Shown: positions 35,981 to 47,285, counted from the stretch's first letter. The stretch is DNA of 62,796 nucleotides from Corinectria fuckeliana (GCA_019137255.1 WPDH01000166.1:1-62796), one strand, 5' to 3'. The notes: generated by a model not told the origin, from the letters alone. A program made the numbers and translations.

Positions 35981-37450
35981 GATGAGAGTTACCCGGGCTG
36001 ATTGAGAAGCGACTATAGTGAGGTGTCGAGTAGGGAGCCCGGGTGTAGGCGGAGGAAATTGCGATGCGAAGTAGACGATGTCTGGCGGCGAGGGTGCGCA
36101 CGCAGCAGTGGTTACGGGTGGCGGAGGCGGCGGTGGTATGTGTGGACTTTTAAATGATCGGGGACAGGGCCCTGGGTAATCGAAAGAGGGAGTTCGTCCG
36201 GTCGGTTTGAGGATACAATGCCAATAGCAATTCCAATTGCAGAGGCGGGATCGGCGGCTTAGCTCTGATTACAGTATCGTCAGTTTGATGGAATTCTTGC
36301 GGAGGGCAACTGCAGCTGAAGAACAAAGAGATGACCAATGCTCGCAGTTGAGATGATAATACATACACTCTATCCAAGTACCTACGCCGGCGGCTGGAAG
36401 CGTCGACGAGTTACGACAGCTCACGACTGGAGGATCGAGGCAGGTCACGAAGATGCAGAACAACGGATGCCGAACAGAGACAGGAGCGCGAAGAAGCTAG
36501 TGATGACGGCGGTGCTCTCTTGCTCAGAGATGCAGCAAACTAAAGCGAGCCGGCGGCATTGGAGCTAAAAAGGACCTGACATTCGAGACAAAGGTTATGC
36601 GATAGAAGAAAAATAAAGATTCGTGCCGTAATGGCAGATGGGATGGAGGGATGGAGGGATGGAGGGATGGTGGAGAGAGAAGTTAATAGTAAGGCAGGCA
36701 GGTACGCCACATGGGCTAATTTGTGGTTGGTTGGTAGGTACCTCCTAACGTTGAAATGGCACGGAAGGTACCGCGCCACGCGCCGTCACTCTTGTCTCAT
36801 CACGGGAGGAGAGCCAGCCAGGCTGGCGCACGGTCATGCAAGGAAATGACCGATAAGATAGACAATTCAGCTATTATTCTACAGTACTAATTAGTACCCT
36901 CCATCGGAAATACATTAATTAGTGCCCTGGGATGACACCCTCTCAACCACTGAAGCTCGTTGGAGAAGGCGCCATCCCCTCAGCACCATGTAGGAGCAAA
37001 TCTAGAGCCATATACGGCTAACCAGAGGGCGAGCAGACCTTGGGCCGAGGCTTTCCATGCTTTTCCTCAATTGATAATGAATGTCGCAAAGAGGAGTAAA
37101 CTACGTTACTCACAACTCAAATGACGACAAACCTCCAATGTTGAAAGCATACTAGTAATGAGAACCTAAGTCGATACAGCCGAACCCCCCCAATATTCCT
37201 TCCTCTACCCCTTCTTGCACCAAATCTCCTTCCCCTCCCAGTTACGGCTGCTCCGTCTCGGCTCCTGCCCCGCACCCCACAGCCCTCCGAAGCCACCATC
37301 CCCGGCTTCCGGACCCGGTTCTCCCCCCGACTGACCTCCGGACCATCTCCGGACTCTGGCTTGGTCTTAAGTGCTCAATTCTCCTGAGAAGTTCCGAGAC
37401 ACCCCCTCAAAACCTAAATAAGCATCATACCTGCATCAGGAACCATTCTC
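35981..37450. promoter_or_regulatory. Divergent intergenic region ubp8 / hydrolase
   Basis: This 1.47-kb interval separates two divergent starts. It has only short frames without domains. A GGATGGAG tandem tract lies at 36641-36673. It should contain both promoters; no specific site is assigned. Confidence 0.5.
36641..36673. repeat. GGATGGAG microsatellite
   Basis: About four copies of an 8-bp GGATGGAG unit lie in the divergent ubp8/hydrolase spacer. Confidence 0.8.
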
Positions 37451-38326
37451 ATGGCTGCACAGCTCATCGCTCTCCCCGCCGTGGAGCGCCTCAGCCCCGC
37501 CTGCATCCGCATCCTGGGCGGAAATCCGGGAAAGTTCACCCTGCAAGGAACCAATACATATCTGCTCGGCACCGGCCGGCAGCGCATTCTCGTTGATACA
37601 GGCGAGGGTCGTAGCGCATGGATCTCCTCCATCAAGTCTACGCTTGATCAGGAGAACGCCAGCATCGACGCGGCCCTCATCACCCACTGGCATGGCGATC
37701 ACACTGGCGGCATCAAGGACCTTCTCGACCTTTCTCCTCAAACCCGAGTCTACAAGAGTGATCCGGGGCCGGGTCAGCTCGATATAGTCGATGGGCAGCA
37801 GTTCTGCGTCGAAGGCGCCAGTCTGACAGCGTCTCACACTCCTGGCCACACAGCGGACCACTTCGTCTTCACTATGGAAGAGGAAGATGCTATGTTTACT
37901 GCCGACAACGTACTTGGCCATGGAACAGCCGTGTTCGAGGACATACCGACATATCTACGGAGTCTCGAAAAGATGCGACCCATGTTCAAAGGCCGCGCTT
38001 ACCCCGGGCATGGCCCGGTCATCGAGGACGGGCCGGGCAAGATCGCCGAGTATATCGCCCACCGCCGCCAGCGTGAGGATCAAGTTGTGCAAACCCTGGC
38101 GCTTCGGCGTGATGACGAGACTGGGAGTCCCACTGTCGAGTCGAAGGCGCCAACCTGGACAGCCATGGAGTTGGTCAAGGTTATTTACAAAGATGTGCCC
38201 GAGGGACTTCATCAAGCCGCGTGTGGCGGTGTATTCCAGATCCTACACAAGCTCAAGGAGGAAGGTCGTGCTTCGCAGCAGGGAGACGAGTGGCTGCTCG
38301 TGGCTGAGGGCCGTCCCTCCCTCTGA
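37451..38326 (+). CDS. Metallo-beta-lactamase-fold hydrolase, LACTB2-like
   Basis: This intronless gene encodes 291 residues with the beta-lactamase fold. Metal ligands are clear: THWHGDH at residues 78-84, His133 in SHTPGHTADH, Asp152 in FTADN and His187 in YPGHGP. The N-terminal NPGKFTLQGTNTYLLG and the C-terminal winged-helix part (TWTAMELVKVIYKDVP... LKEEG) place it with LACTB2-type proteins (endoribonuclease in animals). The same fold family includes fungal polyketide-releasing thioesterases of the AptB/MdpF kind. No polyketide synthase lies nearby, so a general housekeeping role is more likely. The substrate is unknown. No targeting peptide is evident. Confidence 0.88.
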   Translation: MAAQLIALPAVERLSPACIRILGGNPGKFTLQGTNTYLLGTGRQRILVDTGEGRSAWISSIKSTLDQENASIDAALITHWHGDHTGGIKDLLDLSPQTRVYKSDPGPGQLDIVDGQQFCVEGASLTASHTPGHTADHFVFTMEEEDAMFTADNVLGHGTAVFEDIPTYLRSLEKMRPMFKGRAYPGHGPVIEDGPGKIAEYIAHRRQREDQVVQTLALRRDDETGSPTVESKAPTWTAMELVKVIYKDVPEGLHQAACGGVFQILHKLKEEGRASQQGDEWLLVAEGRPSL

Positions 38327-39160
38327 CGTTATCGCCTGCAATATCGGCTTCGAAGCCTTGAACAGTAACAGCAGCATTACATACATACCTATTCACCTGT
38401 GTACACGCTCGATCTGAACATATTCTCACACAGTTCCCATGAGACACCTACTCTGAGCACATAGACGGTGCTAAGTGCTTACAGTAGCTTTTCACACACA
38501 TGATGTTGGTGGTGTGCAGGTTAGCTGGTGGTTGTCGAGGAGTTCGTCTTACCTGCCTTAATTCCCGCGCAGGCTAGTATGACGCGGCTACGAGGTTGCA
38601 TGACATGTACATGAAGCTCTGATGGTTGATAATAACCTTAAACTCGCCTCTTCCATCAATCCGAGTTCCCGCATACTTATTCAATTTCCGATCTCTGTTT
38701 GTATCAGGGGACTGAACAGTTTTCGGAAAAACGACTGACAATCTAACACTATCACACCACGAGTTAAAGTGCTAAGATGTTCTCTATGTATCTTTGGTGC
38801 AGGTGATATCGAACAACTTTAGGCTTAGGCAGTAGAAGGAAGTACTTACTCTATCTACGATACAGAGATGAGAGTTTCTCGGCAGCTTCGGATGACATCG
38901 CGCCGCTCTCTAATTAAGTTACGCCTTGCCACCATCCAGGATCAGTAACTACTACGTATGTAGTAGTTGGTGGTGGAGACTCACCGCCCACGAGTCCTAC
39001 GAACGACGCATGGTGCATCAAACGCATGGCCTACTGCAGCTACTTGCGAAAACCTGTCGGTAACGAGCCTGCCTTGGAGGCGGTATCGTTTCTCGGTAAT
39101 TATCAGTCCCAACTACTGGCAGACATTGTCGTACAGTGGTGGGCGGGCTCCCTTTGTTTC
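38327..39160. other. Spacer downstream of the hydrolase
   Basis: No gene is supported. A palindrome-like TACTACGTATGTAGTAG lies at about 38949-38965. Otherwise nothing stands out. Confidence 0.5.
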
Positions 39161-39164
39161 GGTT

Positions 39165-39558
39165 CTAGGAGATGGAATTTCCCCGTGACTTGATCTCACG
39201 GAATGACAAGATCTCAAGGCCACTCGTGATCGTGGTCCTAGGGGACATGCTTACTAGCGAGGCCAGTCTTGCAGATTCATGCGACATGTCTAAACTTGAA
39301 ATCCTCGCCGCCTGGGCAGATGCCGTGATGCCGTTGACGAGGGTCCGCAACCGACGGCTTTCCAGGGCATCCAGACGAGTTGACTGGCAGACCCGCCCGT
39401 GATATCCCTAGGAGTGTCCAATTAATAATTGCTTCATCCTCGTCGACAAGGTGCACAAGCGCCTGCTCCTCGGTCCATGGCCGCACTGGTGACTGACTGG
39501 GACCACTGCGAAGGTACTTTGCGGTGTATCGGGAACTTGCTGACGCAAAACTCGGCAT
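39165..39558 (-). pseudogene. Possible degenerate Myb/SANT-like gene
   Basis: One minus-strand frame reads PWTEEQALVHLVDEDEAIINW, with two tryptophans 18 residues apart (codons at 39475-39477 and 39418-39420) and an acidic first helix, the layout of a Myb/SANT repeat. The expected third tryptophan is lost. A continuation that resembles the rest of such a domain (GRVCQSTRLDAL) lies in the next frame. The other frame stays open to a stop at 39165. This looks like a frame-shifted, decaying DNA-binding gene, though an unusual exon structure cannot be excluded. A longer frame at 39408-39803 on the same strand may be its upstream part. Confidence 0.3.
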
Positions 39559-39809
39559 AATATTGGCGTCTTGGTAAGATACTTACATAGTACAGCCGAA
39601 GTCCTGAGTAACGTAACCATCGAAGCATCCTCCGACATTTCCATGTACAAGTGGAGACTTCCGGCGACGGCATCTGCGATTTCGACGTCCCAAGGCCGAA
39701 AAAGGCGGCCAAGAGCGGAGCTAACTACACATTCTGTCAATGGTTTATTTCGCTCTTCCATCTTGCCGCTGTACGAAGTAAGTATTCCGTAAGCCTGTGG
39801 CAAACATGG

Positions 39810-41127
39810 ACACGGACTAACTTATGGAAGGATGGAGCTGTTCTGTTACTGGCAGGGTACATATGCAAGCTGGCAGATAGACAAGCAAAGCTGACTACCT
39901 GGTGTGCTAGTCTCCTGGAGAATGTATGTATGAACCTAGAGGCTTGCTAAAGAAAATGACAAATGTAACGCACATGACACGACACGGTCTGCCTATTCAA
40001 GATCCTCCGAGGGGAGAGTTGTGCCGAGCTAGTGAATTTTTTTTTAGCAAAGATATCACCGATTGTTGATTCGCTATTTGAGTCATACGGGAGGACAACT
40101 AGGTTAGTACGTTAATCTAAGACGTGTGTTGGTTGGTGACTTGGAGGTGGTGGGACCGGCCATGGTATATCCGGAAGAATCGGGGCCTCGGAGATAGAGC
40201 ATCTCTAGCGATATGTTGATTACCTTATCTAGCCCAGCCCATCTCACAAGAAACGGGTTACGTCTGACGTAGATAACCGGATATGTACAAGGAAAGTAGT
40301 AAAGTCGACTAATTGCGAAGTAAATATGTATAAGTGAGGCAGGGAGATTGGTCGGCACCTCGGCGCTTGATTGACGATTTGCATCTATACCCCGGTTCGC
40401 GGTAGGGCGACGACGGGAACTAGCGGTACTCAGGCCAGATGTCACATCTTTTTGAATCATCGGACGAGTGACGAGAACTATGACGTGCTAGTCGCTAAAG
40501 AGCGGCTGCTGTAAACCGGCGGCAGCAGTGCGTGGAGGAGGGCTTTATTATTGGTGGGTGTTGGTGAAATGTAACATGAGTAATCCTACGATGCATCTTC
40601 CCCGTACCATTAGCTACATAGGTACCTAGCCTCTCCTCCACTTCAATTACTCGCGAGATGCCGAAGCTCCGAGCCTCGTCAACGTTGTCAACCTTTTCCC
40701 AATCCTATTGCCAATGCCAATGCCAATCCCCACCAACTCGACCGGTGACCTCCGACTAGTAACCTGGCCCAACTGCCAATCCTCCTCCTGACCGCATATT
40801 GAAGCAATTCGGAACCCTCGGATCGTTCGAGGGTCATTCTTAGCTGTTTCCTTGGCCGCCAATGGTTTCGTCTTTCAATTCTCTGGTTCCCGGGTCGTGG
40901 GCCCTCACAAATGCTCGATGACTTCAACATCGGGTTAAAAGGCCTCGTCGCCGCCCTCGGCCGGGTATTCATTTCGGCCGTCCCCCTACAACATGTTATG
41001 AGGATTCTTTACTCTGCACAAAAGATTGGGCTGTTCTGGCCCCCTTACATGGTTTTCTTTTCTTTTCTTGCCGCGGTTCGTGTGAAGACGTAGCGAACGG
41101 TGAGACGATCTGAATACACCACTCCCG
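39810..41127. other. Spacer upstream of the Ytp1-like gene
   Basis: Only short frames without domains are present. The last 500 bases probably include promoter and 5' leader; TGCCAA-type repeats lie near 40709-40725. Confidence 0.5.
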
Positions 41128-43178
41128 ATGGCCTTAATATCAGTAAGACGACACATCGCCGGCGCCCTCCTATTCGTAACTGAGTTTCTCCCATTCGTTC
41201 TCGCACACGGTGGAGGTCACGATGAGGGCCGAATTAACGGTCATGGCGCCGAGCACTATGAAGTCGCTAAGCTTGATGATGATTCACAGTACCACCCAAC
41301 ATACTTCTCCCATTCTGACCATGTCGGCGTGCTGTACGCACATATTGCTCTCATGACTCTCGCCTGGGCCTTTGTTCTTCCAATTGGCAAGTCTAAAAGA
41401 CTACAGTCTTGCATCTTGAGCAGATCGCTAACGCGGCTTCTTTCGTCCATGGCAGCTGTAATGCTCTCCTTGGCGTGGTCTCGATACACGCTTGTTTTGC
41501 AGTTCGCCTTTTTGGCCACAAACGCCGTTGGCCTATTAGTAGGTATCATTTACAACAACCAGACGCCGGATCTCTATCCAAACAATGCCCATCACAAGTT
41601 CGGCTGGGTTATCACTTGGCTTGTCTTGGCCCAGGTTCTCATCGGTGTGGTGGGGTGGGTTGCCGGAGTCGGGAGACGAATTGCAGGCCCTTCGAGAAGT
41701 GACAGCCACCCATTTCTTCCTGTGCCAACTGACGTACCCCATGAGAGTCGCCATCGGATGCATGATGATTATCTATCTTCTACCCCCTATCGGATGTCCG
41801 ACGACAGTGGCCAAGGCACGGATCCCAACACCGAGTCCTTGCGTAGCAGTCCAGTCTCCAGTCTCAATGGCATGGATGCCATCCGGTTGCAAGATTCCCC
41901 GAAGGAGTACGAGGACGACGATGATGAGGAGGCTGTGTCGCTCTCTCGCCCCTCTCAGATGAAAACCTTCAAGAACTACACTGCCAAAATTGTGGCTTCG
42001 CGAGTTTGGAAGTACGTCAATATGGGAAATCGAGCTGTTGACCGCATCATCCTTCCCTTGGGCTTTGTTGCTTTCGCTTCTGGCATTGCTACTTTTGGTC
42101 GGTTCTTTGTAAGTGGCGACGCCGACTTCTCCAATACGGTGTCGCCGCATGGTGTGCTAACACTCGACGGAACAGGAAGGTCGTGATATCTACAACGGTA
42201 TGGCGCATTGGGCCAAGGGTGGTGTCTTCTTCTGGTTGGGGCTTTTTACGCTGGGTCGCTGGTCTGGCAGCTTCGCCGAAGTCGGCTGGGCATGGAACGT
42301 CCGGCCCAGGCGATCTGTCCAAAAATGCCGACCTTCGGCTGAGTTTGTCGAGAGTGCTCTGATCTTCTTCTACGGATCCACCAACATATTTCTGGAGCAC
42401 CTCGGCGGTTGGGGAGGCAAATGGACCCCTCAGGACATGGAGCACATCTCCATAACAGTGCTCTTTATTGGCGGTGGGCTGGTGAGTGAAGACCTTTCTT
42501 AATTCTCTGGCGCCATATCAACTCTAGATAAATGAAGGCTCACGCTAAGGTTGACAGTGCGGTATGCTCGTGGAATCGACCCGAATCCGGGATTTGCTAA
42601 ATACTACAGTCGACGAGGCTGAGATTAAGAACCGGTATACCAGTACGGAGGCTTATCGGTCTACCCCTCCAGAAACCTACGAGTTCTCTCTGAACCCTAT
42701 CCCCGCCTTAGTAATCTTGCTATTAGGCATTATGATGAGCTCTCACACGCAGTCGACAATGATTTCAAGCATGGTCCACAGGCAGTGGGGCAACCTCTTG
42801 CTCGGAGCATCCTTTGCCAGGGGACTTACCTACGTTATTATGTTCCTCAAGCCTCCCAAGTCGGTTCTTCCATCTCGACCCCCCACGGAGCTCCTTACTT
42901 CCTTTGGGTTGATTTCAGGAGGCATCATTTTCATGGCAAGCGTAAGCTGGCGATCTCCTCGAGAGCAACACAAGCATACTGATTTGTTTTAGGCCGGCGA
43001 CACAGTAAAGGGGATGATACACTACGAACTGGATGCCATGTTCATGTATACGGTCACTATGGGTTTGGTTGGGCTGTTGATGGCTTGGGAGGTTGTTGTT
43101 CTTGCCATCAAGGGATGGGCGATTCGCTTCGAGCGACGGCATGCGTCGCATCACGCAGCATGCACGCATGCGGACTAG
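41128..43178 (+). CDS. Ytp1-like multi-pass membrane protein
   Basis: This is a polytopic protein resembling yeast Ytp1. Exons read as 41128-42108, 42176-42481, 42558-42941 and 42993-43178, giving 618 residues. It starts with a hydrophobic signal-like segment (GALLFVTEFLPFVLAHGGGH) and has about ten membrane spans. These are split by a long acidic, serine-rich hydrophilic loop around residues 195-275 (for example EYEDDDDEEAVSLSRPSQ). The second half carries conserved stretches such as GMAHWAKGGVFFWLG, LGRWSGSFAEVGWAWN, MEHISITVLF and LGIMMSSHTQS. The biochemical function of this family is not established. The gene is convergent with the rsa3-like gene. The start ATG is the first in the frame and gives a sensible signal sequence. 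Confidence 0.85.
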
Positions 43179-43717
43179 GTACTAGAAACGCGGGATGCAT
43201 AGCTGCGAGTAGGTTTTAAGATACCCTTGATGAACGGAACGCCCTGCATTTAGAACGTTTTCGTTTCTCGTTCCTCTGATTTTATGTCTAATAGAAGAAG
43301 CAATTCATGATTCGCTCGAATCCCCGGGTAAGCTTGCGTAATTAATTTAATGGAGGTTGCAAATCTTCGTTAAAGCGCAGCTTCGAAGCTAACACTCCTC
43401 TATGAACTCTGCAGTTGATGTGTAGCCGCTTAATGGTGCTGAACATGGAACTCTTCCAACTACCCATAATGTTTCATTCGTCTTCCAAGCTGTAACTAAT
43501 TGGTTCATTCCCTGGCAATTTAACGGCGACTGAGCTGATGTGAAGGCTGTTGGCATTGCGGCAAACGTGCTGCAAGGGCTTTTGTGTCCTCAGTAAAGCC
43601 GTCTTGGCGGAGCCATTTCCAAGTGTTTGATTTTGGCGATGTTCTCGGTCAAACCCCTCACTCAACACCGGAAGCTGAAGCCCATTCAGGAATGAGACGA
43701 GTCTTGCCTCTCAAATC
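43179..43717. other. Convergent 3' spacer
   Basis: This is the interval between the stop codons of the Ytp1-like and rsa3-like genes. No gene is visible. Confidence 0.5.
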
Positions 43718-43951
43718 TCAAGCATCTTCCCCATTATCGCCTTTCGATGACGTTATCACACGCTTCTGGTCATCCTTCGAAAAAAGCCCTGCGCCTTGCT
43801 GAAGGGCATGGATGAGAAATGGGATTGAGTCCGCCTTGAAGTCCTCGGCGGTGCGAACTTTGTCAAGATCCTCCGAGAGTTCCTGCGTGGTGCGTTGCAG
43901 ATAGTAGGACGAGAATTCGGCCTCCCGCTGACTGTCGGACTTTCCGGACAT
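43718..43951 (-). CDS. rsa3: Ribosome assembly protein 3-like (Rsa3 C-terminal domain)
   Basis: This 77-residue protein starts at the ATG at 43951 (MSGKSDSQREAEFSSYYLQ). Its conserved core runs from FSSYYLQRTTQELSEDLDKVR to SIPFLIHALQQGAGLFS, which matches the small helical domain of Rsa3, a nucleolar factor for 60S ribosomal subunit biogenesis. An upstream in-frame TTG would add 13 residues but is not a plausible fungal start. The usual acidic N-terminal region of fungal Rsa3 proteins is absent. Either this is a short form or an upstream exon is missing; I see no clear donor/acceptor pair to add one. A TATA-like CTTTTATACAG lies about 145 bp upstream. Confidence 0.7.
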   Translation of the reverse strand: MSGKSDSQREAEFSSYYLQRTTQELSEDLDKVRTAEDFKADSIPFLIHALQQGAGLFSKDDQKRVITSSKGDNGEDA

Positions 43952-43990
43952 GATGAAGTCCTTATGTGCGGTAAGAAATGAAACTTTCAA

Positions 43991-44444
43991 GGCGAGGATC
44001 TAAAGTCGCGATCCCGAGTTGTTGATGAGGGTGGTAAGGAGAGAAAAGCAATGGTGGGTCCTTATGAGAGAGGTTTGCAAAGAAGCACAGTGTCTTTTAT
44101 ACAGTCTACGCGGATGAAAACACTGTATTATCGATCGCATTCTCAAAATTGGCTATAATAGCACAGAGTCGTAAATTAGCAGACAACGCTTTCTGAGATT
44201 GCGATTAAAGGCGTCGTGTGCATCTGGGGATGCCAGCTTTTGAACCACCATGACGTCTATCTCTAACAGCCAGTTTTTTTTAACGCCATGAATGTCGAAA
44301 TACTTCCCGCTTCAATGCCCACTTCTGTAGCTCCTTTTCTGATTAGACACCTACAACAAACAAACAATGATATCCGTTACGCCATCCGCATTCTATGATT
44401 CTTTCATCGCGCTCGTGATCTATCGTAACCAGCCCAACGATGGT
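43991..44444. other. Spacer rsa3-like / rad54
   Basis: This interval between two minus-strand genes holds the rsa3-like promoter side and the rad54 3' end. No other gene is seen. Confidence 0.5.
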
Positions 44445-46925
44445 TCAATGAGATATGTACTGGAACACAGCGGACACGTCCTGCTCTCCGCATTCTTGGC
44501 GAAGCAACAAATCCTGGATGGTCTTTAATCCATCATTAACAAAATGGTTCCAAGTGCTAGTGTCTCCGTATAGGAGAGCCGGTGCTTTGATGTACTGCTT
44601 TCCGTCTGGCTTGCATCGCTTGCACTTGAACGATTCGTGAGTATCGCTCTTTGTGTCCGCGCGGTACTGGAAGAGCTCGCGAAGGCTGCCAAGGGAGAAG
44701 TGCCGTTCGACATCTTCCGCCGAGTCGACGACGCAAGATGAGAGACTTTGCTTGTGAGACTGGCGCTGGAATATTTTTTCCTCAATCGTTCCTGTCGCAA
44801 TGAATCGGTAGACAAAACAGTCCTTCTTTTGACCGTCACGCCAAACTCGGGCCAGGGCTTGCTGATCAGCAGCTGGGTTCCAGTCGGGGTCAAAGAGAAT
44901 AAGACGATTCGCGCCAATCAGGTTGATACCGCAGCCACCGGCTTTGCTGCTAAGCAAGAAGATAAATTCGTCACCGTTAGGGTCGTTGAATCGATCAACA
45001 AGTTTCTGGCGCTTGTTGACGTTCATTGTGCCGTCGAGCCGGAGACACCCGTATTGACGAGAACGGCAAAGACGCTCGAAGAGGTCCAGCGTTGAAGTGT
45101 AGTTGCTGATCAAAACGATTTTGTCGTTGGTATCCTGACGAATGCGAGAAAGCATTCGGTCCAGAACCGTCATCTTTCCAGAGTACCAAGGCTTGATCTC
45201 GCGATCTCGACCACGCGACTCCTTGGGGACATAATCCTCAGGAAAACACCCCTCGGAGCCTGGCAGGTCTTCGGAGAGGGTAAGAAGGTCAGGGTGGTTG
45301 CAAAGCTTCTTCAATATGTTGATGGCTTTCAGAGGCTGGCTTCCCTTGCCCCGAAGAAGAGCCTGGATGTCCGGGCTTGTGATGAAATAGTTGTAAAGGT
45401 CGAGCTGGAATGGAGCCAAGTTGCAAAAGACAACGTGTTCATACTTGACGGGCAAGTACTTGGAAAGGATATCATTGGTTCGGCGAATCAGGAACTTGTT
45501 GACGACGCCAAGCAACTCTGCAGTGCATTCATCGCCCCTCTTGCGGTCGGCCTCGGACGCGTCTGCATCACGGCCTCGAAGAATGGGAATTTCGAAGCGC
45601 TTGCGGAACTCTTGCCGCGTTCCAAGAAGGTTTGGATTGGCAAAGCTGGTGAGAGAAAAGTACTCTGTGAGGTCGTTCTGAATGGGAGTTCCGGTTAGGA
45701 TTACACGCCTGGAGACATTGAGGTTGTTGAGAGCGTTGAATGTGTTGCTGTCGCTGTTTTTAAGGCGATGGCCCTCGTCGCAAAACAGTAAGCCAATCTT
45801 GGTGTGTTTGAGCTCTTCCACATTTAAGCGCAGAGTTTCGTAAGAGACTATAATGACGGGGCGAGTCACGGCTCTGCCACTGGCAATGGCCCATTGACGC
45901 AATTGGCGTGTCAGTTCCTCCTTTGAGGCCTTGCCATCGATGGCAAAGGGATTGACGGCATTAGCGCCGAGCCATTTGACCAACTCGTTGGCCCAGTTTT
46001 TGACCAAACTGGCGGGACAAACCACTATTGCCTTTTGAATTGTAGACTTGCCGGCATCGGGGGACTGTTTGAGGAGTGTCCACATGAGACTGATGCATTG
46101 CAAAGTCTTGCCCAAACCCATTTCATCCGCCATAATGCAGCCATTGGCCTTTTCGTCGATCATGCCAGTTACGCATCGGTACATGAACTTGACACCCTCA
46201 ACTTGATGAGGACGGAGAATCTTGGCGAGTCTAGGATCAATAACAACGGGGACTCGGGGGTGCTCGTTATCCACCTGTTTCTTAATCCCTAGAATCTCAG
46301 CCAGACTTTTGTGCACTAGTGGTGCATCGAGCTTATCGACAGAGACATCCGGCTTGACCTGCTCAGGCTTAGGGAAGTCCTTGGGCTTGTCGTCCACAGT
46401 TGGATCGTGAAGAACGATGGCAAATTCGCCACTAGGGTCGTGTAGAGCCTTGGGGGCGAAGACCGCGCCTTGTCTAAGGCCGAGGGTAGGTCGAGGTCGA
46501 TTGGAGTTGTAGGCGGCGCTGTCTTTGTTCTTAAGAGGCACAGAAAAGGCCTTGCGGAAGACAGTCCCCTTTTCTTTAGCTTGGAACACGGGAAATCGGT
46601 TGGCGTCTCGCGTGGATAGGGCTAGTCGGTCTTGATTGCTGTATGGCTTATCTGTGTCGACGTCGCCATCAGCGCCCGCGTAGTCGACCCTTTTTCGCTT
46701 CCGGGCTGGTCGGTTGGCAGCAGGGGTGCTTCCAGCTACACCGGGACATCTGAATGGCTTATATAATTGATCGAGGGATTGCGGCGTAACAACACGTTTT
46801 ATGCCCACGTTTTTGCCTTTGCCGGTCGAGGGCGTAGACACAGAGGGTGACCTGAGCAGCAAGTTAGGTAGGTGGTTGAGGCAGTGGCAAGTTGCCTCTG
46901 AGGAGGAGACATACGGCAGAGTCAT
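44445..46925 (-). CDS. rad54: DNA repair and recombination protein Rad54 (Snf2-family translocase)
   Basis: Rad54 is a Swi2/Snf2 ATPase that works with Rad51 in homologous recombination (the Neurospora orthologue is mus-25). The unspliced frame is 826 residues. Motif I is DEMGLGKT (267-274) and motif II is DEGHRLKN (383-390). The helicase C-terminal lobe has LRLDGTMNVNKRQKLVDRFN, GGCGINLIGANRLILFDPDWNPA and the QALARVWRDGQKK box. A YKPFRCP segment near residue 55 and a basic KRKRV stretch near 76-80 are typical of the N-terminus. A probable 63-nt intron (46852-46914, GTATGT...CTAAC...CAG) near the start is a multiple of three and stop-free. Splicing it gives 805 residues beginning MTLPSPSVSTPSTGKGKNV, which reads better. 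Confidence 0.95.
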   Translation of the reverse strand: MTLPYVSSSEATCHCLNHLPNLLLRSPSVSTPSTGKGKNVGIKRVVTPQSLDQLYKPFRCPGVAGSTPAANRPARKRKRVDYAGADGDVDTDKPYSNQDRLALSTRDANRFPVFQAKEKGTVFRKAFSVPLKNKDSAAYNSNRPRPTLGLRQGAVFAPKALHDPSGEFAIVLHDPTVDDKPKDFPKPEQVKPDVSVDKLDAPLVHKSLAEILGIKKQVDNEHPRVPVVIDPRLAKILRPHQVEGVKFMYRCVTGMIDEKANGCIMADEMGLGKTLQCISLMWTLLKQSPDAGKSTIQKAIVVCPASLVKNWANELVKWLGANAVNPFAIDGKASKEELTRQLRQWAIASGRAVTRPVIIVSYETLRLNVEELKHTKIGLLFCDEGHRLKNSDSNTFNALNNLNVSRRVILTGTPIQNDLTEYFSLTSFANPNLLGTRQEFRKRFEIPILRGRDADASEADRKRGDECTAELLGVVNKFLIRRTNDILSKYLPVKYEHVVFCNLAPFQLDLYNYFITSPDIQALLRGKGSQPLKAINILKKLCNHPDLLTLSEDLPGSEGCFPEDYVPKESRGRDREIKPWYSGKMTVLDRMLSRIRQDTNDKIVLISNYTSTLDLFERLCRSRQYGCLRLDGTMNVNKRQKLVDRFNDPNGDEFIFLLSSKAGGCGINLIGANRLILFDPDWNPAADQQALARVWRDGQKKDCFVYRFIATGTIEEKIFQRQSHKQSLSSCVVDSAEDVERHFSLGSLRELFQYRADTKSDTHESFKCKRCKPDGKQYIKAPALLYGDTSTWNHFVNDGLKTIQDLLLRQECGEQDVSAVFQYISH
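46852..46914 (-). other. Probable 63-nt, frame-preserving intron in rad54
   Basis: The donor GTATGT, the branch-like CTAAC and the acceptor CTCAG all fit. The length is divisible by three and there is no in-frame stop, so both spliced and retained forms would encode Rad54, differing by 21 residues at the N-terminus. Confidence 0.7.
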
Positions 46926-47285
46926 GATTTGTTGTGCTCGTCACAGCGGTAAGCCAGGCAGTGAGCAGGTTCAGGAAGCTATCGTGAGAGTCAGGCCTGG
47001 CGAGATTGCGAGAGTTCCGACGCTCTCATACTAAGGCAGATAGATGCTGGTTGACAAGCGGCGAGTTTCCTTGGTGAGGCGCGGCAAGGTAAACGACGCG
47101 ACCCAAGGCAGACACGCTGTCACGTGCGCACGTAAGCTACTACGCCGTCACGTGTACAAGTAAGCTATTACGCTGTATAAGTATCCAGTACTTATTTTCT
47201 CACCACCTGCTGTACCTACTAGTATGTAGACTAGACGGCTAAGAATCAACAATCTAGATCTTAGTACTAGTACTTTACACCGACA
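46926..47285. promoter_or_regulatory. Spacer upstream of rad54
   Basis: This intergenic DNA lies between the rad54 start and the next plus-strand ATG (47286). Two closely similar segments containing CGTAAGCTA / AAGTAAGCTATTACG occur around 47110-47180 as short degenerate repeats, with CACGTG-like sites (GTCACGTGCG, GTCACGTGTA). Their function is unknown. Confidence 0.4.

Noticed and set aside
37451..38326. Metallo-beta-lactamase gene as a marker of a polyketide cluster
   Set aside because: The fold is shared with polyketide-releasing thioesterases, but the neighbours are ubp8 and a Ytp1-like gene and no synthase is present in the window.
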